From a virus, in IMG/VR virus record IMGVR_UViG_3300006104_000752, positions 1 to 64,000 of that record: a stretch of DNA of 64,000 bases. One strand, given 5' to 3'. Each line of letters opens with the position of its first letter. The stretch's first letter is position 1. The notes beneath the pieces are model-generated. The model had not been told where the DNA came from, ran no database searches, and saw only the letters and a program-made list of their open reading frames with translations. The position numbers and the translations under genes are program-made. This document shows, piece after piece, positions 31,052 to 38,397 of this stretch.

Positions 31052-31434
31052 TTAGTAAGCCTTTCAAGCATTTGTCGGTGTTCCTCCAGCATTTGCTTTG
31101 TTGATTCACTGACTTCCAAGTGATACTTGGCTAGTTCTGCCGAAATGCGGTCAGCACGCTTTGCGGCGATAAGTAGGATTGCTCCCTGCAAACCCGCAAG
31201 GGTTGAGAGCATAAGGTTTAAAAGGATGAACGGATATGCATCGAACGGGTGTTTCGAAAATGCGTTTGCCGCCATCCATACGGTCATAAATACTACGAAT
31301 GCAAAAACAAAGGGCCAACTCCCCATTCCGTGACGCATTGCATCAGCGGCTCGTTCCCCTAATGTTCGTTCTTCACCGCTTCGTACAAAAGGGTGAAATT
31401 CCCAATGAGATTGTTTACTAGGCATCTCAGCCAT
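31048..31434 (-). CDS. DUF1003-family membrane protein (128 aa)
   Basis: ATG at 31434 follows AAGGAATTG and overlaps the previous stop as ATGGCTGA. Characteristic DUF1003 features: SGEERTLGERAADAM, first membrane helix WPFVFAFVVFMTVWMAANAF, then FDAYPFILLNLMLSTLAGLQ and GAILLIAAKRADRIS. The C-terminal 40 residues form an amphipathic helix. DUF1003 proteins are known from bacteria and phages; function is unsettled. Placed with the lysis genes, so a membrane-acting role is likely. Confidence 0.85.
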   Translation of the reverse strand: MAEMPSKQSHWEFHPFVRSGEERTLGERAADAMRHGMGSWPFVFAFVVFMTVWMAANAFSKHPFDAYPFILLNLMLSTLAGLQGAILLIAAKRADRISAELAKYHLEVSESTKQMLEEHRQMLERLTK

Positions 31435-31813
31435 CAATTCCTTGGTGGTATCCAAAGTGCCTTTCAAGCGCCTTGTCTAGTTTCTGAATGTAACGTTCCA
31501 GTTGTTCTTGTTGTTTTTCAATCTTGTTAAAGCCCTTTTCAGTGCTTTCTTCTAGACGCTTCAGTGCGTCCTTCATACTGCTACCCCCATTGTGTTGGGT
31601 TTCGTGGTGAATTTGTTCAACCTCTCTGGCAAGTTTTTCAATAAAGTCTTTATCAATTTCGCTGTTGACTTCTTGCTTAACGACCTTGGCTAGTGCTTTG
31701 CGGTGTTGGTTCCAAATGAATCCACCGACCGCAATAACACCACCGCCAAACCAAATCCAGTTGTCTGCGTAGTTAGTCCAAAAACTTGAACTGTTAATAA
31801 ATGAGGCAAACAT
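31427..31813 (-). CDS. Membrane-anchored coiled-coil protein, holin-like (128 aa)
   Basis: One membrane helix at about residues 17-36 (WIWFGGGVIAVGGFIWNQ) near the N-terminus, then a long charged coiled coil (KDFIEKLAREVEQIHHETQH, SMKDALKRLEESTEKGFNKI). This layout, short periplasmic part, one helix, cytoplasmic coil, occurs in proteins downstream of mycobacteriophage lysins (holin or antiholin candidates). Directly follows the lysin gene. No exact family assigned. Confidence 0.7.
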   Translation of the reverse strand: MFASFINSSSFWTNYADNWIWFGGGVIAVGGFIWNQHRKALAKVVKQEVNSEIDKDFIEKLAREVEQIHHETQHNGGSSMKDALKRLEESTEKGFNKIEKQQEQLERYIQKLDKALERHFGYHQGIDG

Positions 31814-31814
31814 A

Positions 31815-32378
31815 CTATGCAGCCGGAGGTGTGTGCGCAGTTCCTACTACTGTCTTGTTGACCCTGAGGAAGGTTTGTGGTTCACGTCCGTCAACGGCGT
31901 AATTGTGAGGATTGGCGCTAGGAGTATTAACCCAAACATAGGAAGGGTCACCCTGCTCGCCGTGAGATACGGTAAGAATATCTTTGCCGTGAACTTCAAT
32001 AATTGTTGCAACGTGCCAGCCGGTTCCAGGGCCATATACAACAAGGTCGCCAGGAACAACATCCTCAACGAGCACACCCTTTGCGTTCTTTGCAAACAAA
32101 GCAAGGTGCTCTTCATGGCTAAGAAGTGTGCCGGTGTATCCCTCGTGGTCAAACTTAAGACCATTGGGGTCACCAAATCCAGCCAACCAACAAAACAAAG
32201 TAGCCGAGCCGGAGCAATCCGTCGTGACGGGGAACTTAATTGGCCATTGACCAATGTTATTCATGCGGTCACTGGACTCACTATAAATCCAGTGAAGTGG
32301 GTGAGCAATGCGGTCAGCAACTGCCCAGTGAGCCCATGCAACGTTGCCGGGTACGGGTGGGGTGACAGGTGTTGTCAT
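31815..32378 (-). CDS. NlpC/P60-like endolysin (187 aa)
   Basis: Active-site Cys in TTDCSGSATLFCWLAGF, then VPGDLVVYGPGTGWHVATII with the likely His, followed by a strand and a short Pro/Thr-rich C-terminus. This is the NlpC/P60 order (Cys then GDLxxxxxxxHV). The family cuts peptidoglycan cross-links. It lies directly upstream of holin-like membrane genes and after an intrinsic terminator, so it heads the lysis cluster. No cell-wall-binding domain is visible. Confidence 0.85.
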   Translation of the reverse strand: MTTPVTPPVPGNVAWAHWAVADRIAHPLHWIYSESSDRMNNIGQWPIKFPVTTDCSGSATLFCWLAGFGDPNGLKFDHEGYTGTLLSHEEHLALFAKNAKGVLVEDVVPGDLVVYGPGTGWHVATIIEVHGKDILTVSHGEQGDPSYVWVNTPSANPHNYAVDGREPQTFLRVNKTVVGTAHTPPAA

Positions 32379-32402
32379 GTTTGTCCTTTGTTTTGATGCA
32401 GC

Positions 32403-32429
32403 AAAAGACCCCCCGCACTGCGAGGGGCC
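32403..32429 (-). terminator. Intrinsic terminator after the fibre cluster
   Basis: Minus strand: a 10-bp stem GGCCCCTCGC/GCGGGGGGTC (two G-T pairs) with an AGT loop, then TTTT. Located after the 66-aa gene at 32454 and before the lysin gene. Confidence 0.75.
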
Positions 32430-32453
32430 CTGCTTAGATTGAGAGTAAAAGTA

Positions 32454-32654
32454 TTAGTTAGATGCTGGTGATTCTACTGGCTTTGGAGCCGTGAACTCAC
32501 CTGTTGTTGCATCGTATGCCCAGCCAATTCCTGCTGGGTTCTTGTCTGTGTATTCGACGCAAGTTGAACCGGTAACCAATTCAGCGTCTTCTTGAGTGTC
32601 AGCAACAATAACGTTGCTAACGATGTTTCCTGAAATTACAGCAAATGTTGCCAT
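32454..32654 (-). CDS. Small structural protein (66 aa)
   Basis: Starts MATFAVISGNIVSNVIVADT with GAGAAAC before ATG. It resembles the short domain (INGxVxNVIVxD, then a Trp-containing GWAYD) that I associate with the ends of phage fibres or with free tail proteins. It follows the glycine-rich fibre genes. A chaperone or tip domain of those fibres is plausible. Confidence 0.7.
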   Translation of the reverse strand: MATFAVISGNIVSNVIVADTQEDAELVTGSTCVEYTDKNPAGIGWAYDATTGEFTAPKPVESPASN

Positions 32655-32678
32655 TGTTTCTCCTTAAAGATATTGGTA

Positions 32679-33509
32679 TTAATAGTATAGAAGGACACAG
32701 CCGTTGCCGCCTGTACCGCCAGTGCCACCGCTTCCAGGCGCACCGGCTCCACCGCCACCGGAACCGCCATTTCCCCCCGCTGTCGTTGAAGTGCTTCCAC
32801 CTGCGGCGAGGTATCCGGCACCGCCAGCGCCACCAGTTCCCGTTGCAGTTCCACCAGAAAAGTTAACGCTTGACCCACCGTTTCCCGCAGTAGCGTTACT
32901 GCCACCGCCACCGCCACCGGTTAATCCATTGCCTCCAGTGCCAGCATTTCCCACAGAGCCACCGGTGCTTGTTCCACCGCCTCCGCCTCCGCCACCGCCA
33001 CCGTATCCGGTTCCGCCAGTTGTTGGTGTTGAACCCGATTGAGCGCCACCAGCGCCACTAATTCCGCTAGCGCCAGCAGAACTTCCATAAGATGTATTGC
33101 CGTAATAAGATGTTGAACCAGCACCAGCACTGTTTGAGTAATTGGCACCGCCACCGCCACCGCCGTTTAATCCGACTCCTGCTGGATATGAACCACCATT
33201 TCCGGCGCCTGTTCCACCGCCACCGGCAATTAGTCCTGAATAAAGAGAAGAACCACCACTGGTATTAGTAGAACCACCAGACCCAATTGTCACAGTTGAG
33301 GACACCGGAACCCAACCCTGTGACACTCCGCCGCCACCGCCACCGGCTCCATATTGCCCACCACTACCGCCACCGCCACCGACAACAATGGCGTAAACAA
33401 ACTTAATGTTTGATGGAATTGTCACCGAGCCAGACGAAGTGATTGTTTGTCGAAGAGTAAGGCCATATGGACTTGATTGAATTGAGTTTGGATATAAATT
33501 TTCGCCCAT
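32679..33509 (-). CDS. Glycine-rich fibre protein 4 (276 aa, B-type)
   Basis: Starts MGENLYPNSIQSSPYGLTLR then QTITSSGSVTIPSN and a strand VYAIVVGGGGG; the rest is a Gly-Gly-Gly rich field with Ser, Asn and Thr, ending GNGCVLLYY. It is the closest match by its start to the second member at 34275 (LTLRQTITSSGSVTIPS). Poly-Gly II bundles at the tip of phage adhesins, for example S16 gp38, give a model for such fields. Probably a receptor-binding tip or fibre subunit. Confidence 0.82.
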   Translation of the reverse strand: MGENLYPNSIQSSPYGLTLRQTITSSGSVTIPSNIKFVYAIVVGGGGGSGGQYGAGGGGGGVSQGWVPVSSTVTIGSGGSTNTSGGSSLYSGLIAGGGGTGAGNGGSYPAGVGLNGGGGGGANYSNSAGAGSTSYYGNTSYGSSAGASGISGAGGAQSGSTPTTGGTGYGGGGGGGGGGTSTGGSVGNAGTGGNGLTGGGGGGSNATAGNGGSSVNFSGGTATGTGGAGGAGYLAAGGSTSTTAGGNGGSGGGGAGAPGSGGTGGTGGNGCVLLYY

Positions 33510-33518
33510 AATTAGCCT

Positions 33519-34265
33519 TTAATAGAAAAGAAGCAATGCACCGGAACCGCCGTTTCCGCCGGTACTAGAAGCACCACCCGTAGAACCACCGCCACCGCCA
33601 CCAGAACCGCCCGCGCCACCAACGCCGCTGCTTGCGTTAGAACCAGCGCCTAGGTATCCGCCGCCACCTCCACCGCCACCGCCAGTGCTGGAAACTGTTG
33701 CACCAGTTCCACCGGAATAAACTCCGCTTCCGCCGTTGCCACCCGTGTAATATCCACCGGTAGATGTTCCGGCACCACCACCGCCACCACCGGTTAAACC
33801 TGAGCCACCAGAAGTAGCAGCGTAAGCATTGCCATTTGGTCCACCGCCACCGCCGGAAATTCCGTTTCCGGGAGGAAGGGCAAAAACACCTGACCCCCCA
33901 CCTGCGGAAGGTATTCCCCAGAATGAAGATGCGCCATTACCAGAACCGCTTCCACCAAAGGCAAGAAGCGTCGAGTAAAGGGTGTAACCACCGTTTCCGC
34001 CCGCTCCACTGGTGTTTCCATTTCCACCTGCACCGATTATGCAAGTTGAAGAAACGGGAACCCATCCCATAGTTACTCCACCGCCACCGCCACCGATACC
34101 GACGTTGCTACCGCTAGTGCCGCCACCGCCACCGCCAATTAAGACGGCATAAACAAATTGAACGCCTGCTGGCACAGAAACGGCACCAGACGATGTAATT
34201 GTTTGTTGAAGGTTTAGACCCTCTGGCGCTATTAATTGAATTGGGGGATAGATTGATTCAGCCAT
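33519..34265 (-). CDS. Glycine-rich fibre protein 3 (248 aa, A-type)
   Basis: Starts MAESIYPPIQLIAPEGLNLQ then QTITSSGAVSVPAG and VYAVLIGGGGGG; ends GSGALLLFY. Same layout as its neighbours but the opening follows the LQQTITSSGAV form of the protein at 35073. It has more Tyr and Ser in the Gly field (GGYTLYSTLLAFGGSGSGNG). Function as for the array: predicted surface tip of a fibre. Confidence 0.82.
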   Translation of the reverse strand: MAESIYPPIQLIAPEGLNLQQTITSSGAVSVPAGVQFVYAVLIGGGGGGTSGSNVGIGGGGGGVTMGWVPVSSTCIIGAGGNGNTSGAGGNGGYTLYSTLLAFGGSGSGNGASSFWGIPSAGGGSGVFALPPGNGISGGGGGPNGNAYAATSGGSGLTGGGGGGAGTSTGGYYTGGNGGSGVYSGGTGATVSSTGGGGGGGGGYLGAGSNASSGVGGAGGSGGGGGGSTGGASSTGGNGGSGALLLFY

Positions 34266-34274
34266 AATTTGCCT

Positions 34275-35063
34275 TTAGTAATAAATAAGTACGCAACCAG
34301 CGCCACCAGTGCCATTTGGGGCACCACCTCCGCCACCGCCGAGACCGCCATTGCCACCGTTTAAAGAGGTTCCGTTTCCACCGGCCCCTAGATAACCACC
34401 GCCACCGCCACCCCAAGTAGAAGATGATGCGGTTCCGCCAGCCCCACCAAAACCAGAACCACCTGCGGCTCCGTAAAGGTTGTTTCCACACCCACCGCCA
34501 CCGCCTGTTAAACCTGAGCCCCCCACGGAAGAAGAGTTTGATACTCCGTTTCCGCCTCCGCCAGAGATTCCACTTCCACCTGCCGCAACGGTTGAGGTTC
34601 CAAAGCCAGCGCCACCAGCACCAACACCAACCCCGCCAACTCCGCCGGATGAGCCGGTTGTCCCACCAGTTCCTGCTGGTCCATTCCAGAAAGAAACAGC
34701 GCCGTTTTGTCCGGCGATACCGAATCCGCCACCGCCACCGCCACCTACAGATGGACCAACGGTTTGTGGACTACCACCAAATCCGGCAACAAGACCACAA
34801 AAATAGGAATATCCCCCACCAGCACCGACAATTGCCGAACTCATAAATTGACTATATGGGACCCATCCTGCCGTTACGCCGCCACCTCCACCGCCAGCAT
34901 TGTTAGCACCGCCACCGGCATTACCGCCGCCACCAACAACGATGGCGTAAATCCAGTTAACGCCAGATGGGATTGTAACGGAACCCGAAGAAGTTATAGT
35001 TTGTCGTAATGTAAGACCATAAGAAGATGGTACTTGGTTTGACGGATATGTATTTTCAGCCAT
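34275..35063 (-). CDS. Glycine-rich fibre protein 2 (262 aa, B-type)
   Basis: Starts MAENTYPSNQVPSSYGLTLR then QTITSSGSVTIPSG and IYAIVVGGGGNAGGG; ends GGAGCVLIYY. It contains inserts with Trp and Phe in the Gly field (SFWNGPAGTGG), which may form the variable surface loops. Predicted fibre-tip protein. Confidence 0.82.
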   Translation of the reverse strand: MAENTYPSNQVPSSYGLTLRQTITSSGSVTIPSGVNWIYAIVVGGGGNAGGGANNAGGGGGGVTAGWVPYSQFMSSAIVGAGGGYSYFCGLVAGFGGSPQTVGPSVGGGGGGGFGIAGQNGAVSFWNGPAGTGGTTGSSGGVGGVGVGAGGAGFGTSTVAAGGSGISGGGGNGVSNSSSVGGSGLTGGGGGCGNNLYGAAGGSGFGGAGGTASSSTWGGGGGGYLGAGGNGTSLNGGNGGLGGGGGGAPNGTGGAGCVLIYY

Positions 35064-35072
35064 TATTAACCT

Positions 35073-35948
35073 TTAATAAAATAGGAGCACTGCACCAGCG
35101 CCACCGTTTCCACCTGGACCATAGCCACCTCCGCCGCCACCACCACCTGAGCCACCGTTACCACCGTATGAAGCAGTAGATGGGCTTGAACCTGCGCCAA
35201 CGACGCCACCTCCGCCACCACCACCGTAAAGTGAAGTGCTCGATGTACCGCCAGCCCCACCAAAACCAGAACCACCATTGCCAGGGGCCAAACCACTTTC
35301 ATTACCGCCACCGCCACCGCCTGTAAATCCAGAACCTCCGGTACCGGCTGTTGTTGTATTGGCCCCAGAACCGCCACCGCCAGAAAAACCGTTTCCACCG
35401 GCATTTCCTACCGTTGTGAAATATCCACCAGCGCCACTGTAGCCATTTGCAAAAGAAATGGTAGAACTAGAAGTTCCGCCAGGTTGCCCGAAAAAACCAA
35501 CTGAACCATTGCCACCAGCAACATTGCTCTGGGTTCCTCCGCTTGCACCGCCTCCGGCTCCGCCTATGGTTCCAACGCTTCCGGGATAAGTAGCAGCGCT
35601 GCTTGAACCAGCACCACCGCCGCCACCACCGCCAGCAACAAGAGACGAGTAGGTAGAAACACCCCCGTTTGAACCCTGGTAGGTAGATGAAGTGCCTCCG
35701 GCACCACCTGCGCCGATAGTGCAAGTTGAGGCGGGGGTAACCCAACCCATAGTGACACCGCCACCACCGCCACCGCCGTTTGCGTGTGGTCCATAGCCAC
35801 CGCCACCACCGCCACCGCCAACTACGATTGCGTAAACCATACTGACGTTTTTGGGGATAGTCACCGCACCAGATGAAGTAATCGTTTGTTGCAATTGAAG
35901 CCCAAAAGGGGCAGGCAATACTGCTGGGTAGTAAATGGACTCGGCCAT
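35073..35948 (-). CDS. Glycine-rich fibre protein 1 (291 aa, A-type)
   Basis: Starts MAESIYYPAVLPAPFGLQLQ then QTITSSGAVTIPKN and VYAIVVGGGGGGGG; ends GGAGAVLLFY. The first and longest of the array, right after a 107-aa virion protein. Loops such as SVGFFGQPGGTSSSTIS interrupt the Gly runs. Predicted fibre-tip protein. Confidence 0.82.
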   Translation of the reverse strand: MAESIYYPAVLPAPFGLQLQQTITSSGAVTIPKNVSMVYAIVVGGGGGGGGYGPHANGGGGGGGVTMGWVTPASTCTIGAGGAGGTSSTYQGSNGGVSTYSSLVAGGGGGGGAGSSSAATYPGSVGTIGGAGGGASGGTQSNVAGGNGSVGFFGQPGGTSSSTISFANGYSGAGGYFTTVGNAGGNGFSGGGGSGANTTTAGTGGSGFTGGGGGGNESGLAPGNGGSGFGGAGGTSSTSLYGGGGGGGVVGAGSSPSTASYGGNGGSGGGGGGGGYGPGGNGGAGAVLLFY

Positions 35949-35968
35949 AATGTGTCCTTAGTGGCTAA

Positions 35969-36292
35969 TTAAACAATAACAACGCCACTGATGTGGGCGT
36001 CAATGGCTGATGCTGTTCCAGCACCGCCGGTAATGGCGTTAGAAGTTCCGCTAAGAACCTGCTTAACGTCAAAGAAAGCAGTCGAGTTAGCGGGAATGGT
36101 AACCGCTGAAAGAATTGGAACGGCTGTACCACCTGTTTGAAGGTTGATTGTAGCCGTAGCAGCCGATGAGGTGATGTTAGTCAGGGCAATGTTAGTAACG
36201 ATTGCTGTTCCTGAAGCCGCACCTGCGTACAACTGCGTTGTAGTCGTTGTGCTTAGTGTACCGCGGTACATAAGCGTTGGGGTTGTTGCCAT
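35969..36292 (-). CDS. Putative beta-sandwich virion protein (107 aa)
   Basis: Starts MATTPTLMYRGTLSTTTTTQ. Strand-rich, few charges (ATATINLQTGGTAVPIL, VTIPANSTAFFDVKQVL). Such small proteins between fibre genes in phages often cap or link fibres. No family assigned. Confidence 0.7.
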   Translation of the reverse strand: MATTPTLMYRGTLSTTTTTQLYAGAASGTAIVTNIALTNITSSAATATINLQTGGTAVPILSAVTIPANSTAFFDVKQVLSGTSNAITGGAGTASAIDAHISGVVIV

Positions 36293-36312
36293 TATTTATA
36301 CTCCTGTGGTGG

Positions 36313-37320
36313 TTAAATAGCACCCATTAAATTCATAATGAGTTCGTCTGATGTGTAAATACTTCCTGAACCGTTGGTGCTTGTCACAACACCTTGAATG
36401 GTTATTGTTCCGGTGAAGGTTGGCGAAGCGCCAGAAATAAGAGTTGTGCTTGCCGGGATAGTTGTTCCGTTTACCGTTGTCAGGTTTGGGAGAGAAGTTG
36501 TTGCCGTTGTTACAAGCGTTGCGCTTGATGGAATTACTGTTCCGTTGATTGACGTTGCGGTTGCAGCGCCAAGCGTTGGGCTTACAAGTGTTGGTGAGTT
36601 AGACAGAACATTGTTTCCGCTACCCGTTGATGTGGTAACTCCCGTACCACCATTTGCAGTGCTAAGAACACCCGAAGAAACGTGCGTTACAGAAGTCACT
36701 GTTGGCGACGTTGCTGTTCCGCCAAGGTCACCAGAAAGTTGAATCAAACCCTCTGCCGTGGTTGTTGCACCGGAGTACGAAGGGATTGAAGCCCAAGCAG
36801 CAACACCAGAAACAACGGTCAAAACTTGACCATTTGTAGCACCGGACAATGATGGAAGTCCAGATACGGTCGTCCAAATGGGTCCGGAAGAACTAGAAGT
36901 TAGTACTAGACCGTTTGTGGTTGTAGTTGGGATAATGTTCACCCAAGCAGAACCGTTGTAATACTTCAGGTTTCCGTTTGGGTTTGTAGTGTCGTACCAT
37001 ACTTGATTCAAGAATGGGGTTGATGGAGACGTGTTGCTAATGTAAACCGCGGAACCAACAACATTCTGCCAAGCAGAACCGTTCCAGTAGTTCAGTCCGT
37101 AAGAACTGCTTGCTGGGTTTGTGCACCACCAGAACTCTCCACCAACTGCGCCGTTAGTAGCGGTCCCTGATTCAAATACAGGGGCTGATGCAGATTGGTA
37201 ATAGATTGGAACTTCACTGTCAATGAAAGTTGCAATACCTTGAATGTCCGATGCAATAACTGCCGAGTCACTGCTTAAAGGATACGGTACGCCAACTCGC
37301 GTCGTTGAGCCACTAGCCAT
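36313..37320 (-). CDS. Tail fibre protein (335 aa)
   Basis: Starts MASGSTTRVGVPYPLSSDSA, with two copies of a Trp-containing short repeat (GLNYWNGSAWQNVVG and LKYYNGSAWVNI) in the middle. The last 145 residues share with the giant fibre the sequence order [31 protein letters not shown], then PSFTGTI-like and a final GA. A common C-terminal module therefore joins two fibres. It follows tail protein I, so it may be the baseplate-attached fibre. Confidence 0.8.
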   Translation of the reverse strand: MASGSTTRVGVPYPLSSDSAVIASDIQGIATFIDSEVPIYYQSASAPVFESGTATNGAVGGEFWWCTNPASSSYGLNYWNGSAWQNVVGSAVYISNTSPSTPFLNQVWYDTTNPNGNLKYYNGSAWVNIIPTTTTNGLVLTSSSSGPIWTTVSGLPSLSGATNGQVLTVVSGVAAWASIPSYSGATTTAEGLIQLSGDLGGTATSPTVTSVTHVSSGVLSTANGGTGVTTSTGSGNNVLSNSPTLVSPTLGAATATSINGTVIPSSATLVTTATTSLPNLTTVNGTTIPASTTLISGASPTFTGTITIQGVVTSTNGSGSIYTSDELIMNLMGAI

Positions 37321-37323
37321 TTT

Positions 37324-38397
37324 TTAATAACCTCCAACGAATATCTGCATACCGGCGGGGCGGTAGCGATAGACGAAATTTACGTAAGGGGATTCACTAC
37401 TTGGTGTAGTGCTTCCTGCAAGACTGAAATAAAGTCCACCGATACTTGCAATAAAACTATCGGTGCTGGTGTAAGTTGCCGAATTACCGCCTGACGCAGC
37501 CTGAAGGCTTTGGTAGGTGTAAGAGGAAAAGTAACCAGATGGAACCAAAAGCGTTAAAGCATATTGGTTGTATGTGTAATAGTTGTTCCCACCTGAAACG
37601 CTTGCTTGCGTATTCTCCATAACAATTACTTGAGATGGCGACAATGGCGCCTCTCCAGTTGCTAATTGCTTATTTGTGATAGCAACCAATTCTGCGACAA
37701 TTGCAGAAGAAGTCGCTCTGTCAAAACCGGCTCGTTGCTCAATTTGTTGAGTAATTTGCTGACGGTCAAGAGTTGTATCCTGCGGAATACTTGCACCAAC
37801 AAATTGTGCAAGCCACGGAAGTGCGTAATCGGGGCAGCGAACGATATCAACTGCTTGAGACCATCCTGGCGCTCCGCCGTAGTCTTCCATGTAAACGCTA
37901 CCGTCAGCACCAGCACTTGCTGGCCATGCCAAAACAGGACTGTCATTGTAACCACGTGTAATGTTTTGAATGGTCACATGCGGAGATGTCCAAATGTAAT
38001 GCCCCGCAGGAATCAAAATGTATTCTGTTTGTCCGGTCAGTGAGTTGACCAACTCAAGGGGAAATGGTACTGAAGTGTCAATTACGTTCCAAGTTTCATC
38101 AGTGTTAAACAACGTGATTGTTGTTCCGTCTGGGCTGTCTGTACTGGTGCTTAAAGGGTTTGCTATTTGAGCATCATTAATGCCAGTCCCCGTGTAAGCG
38201 CCAAAATCTGCTTCAACGTGGATTCCAGGGCCAATGTTGTCACGAGTAAGAACGTTAATTTGGTCAAGCGTTTTGCAGGAGCCATAGAGAAACCACCAAA
38301 GCGGGTAACCATTTTGTGCGTCTATATTCTGAATAAATTCAGGAACCGTGTTGTAAACAGAGTTTGTACTGTAACTGTATGGAAGTGTGTCAGTCAT
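37324..38397 (-). CDS. Tail protein I-like baseplate protein (357 aa)
   Basis: Starts MTDTLPYSYSTNSVYNTVPE. The segment CPDYALPWLAQFVGASIPQD followed by LDRQQITQQIEQRAGFDRAT is typical of P2 gpI/tail protein I, in which CP-x-x-LPxLA and a helical bundle attach fibres to the baseplate. A roughly 90-residue insertion precedes it (residues 70-165). The end YRYRPAGMQIFVGG is also family-like. Confidence 0.82.
   Translation of the reverse strand: MTDTLPYSYSTNSVYNTVPEFIQNIDAQNGYPLWWFLYGSCKTLDQINVLTRDNIGPGIHVEADFGAYTGTGINDAQIANPLSTSTDSPDGTTITLFNTDETWNVIDTSVPFPLELVNSLTGQTEYILIPAGHYIWTSPHVTIQNITRGYNDSPVLAWPASAGADGSVYMEDYGGAPGWSQAVDIVRCPDYALPWLAQFVGASIPQDTTLDRQQITQQIEQRAGFDRATSSAIVAELVAITNKQLATGEAPLSPSQVIVMENTQASVSGGNNYYTYNQYALTLLVPSGYFSSYTYQSLQAASGGNSATYTSTDSFIASIGGLYFSLAGSTTPSSESPYVNFVYRYRPAGMQIFVGGY

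Larger units (their letters stand above)
32679..35948 (-). repeat. Tandem array of four glycine-rich fibre genes
   Basis: Genes at 35073-35948, 34275-35063, 33519-34265 and 32679-33509 share the opening motif QTITSSG followed by a VYAIVVGGGG strand, a long Gly-rich field and an end of the G-C/A-V/L-L-L/I-F/Y-Y type. They are separated by only 9 bp each. Their starts alternate in type A-B-A-B. Confidence 0.9.

Noticed and set aside
32704-35442. Proline-rich open frames opposite the glycine-rich fibre genes
   Set aside because: They mirror GGN codons on the complementary strand; no ribosome sites and no protein-like order.
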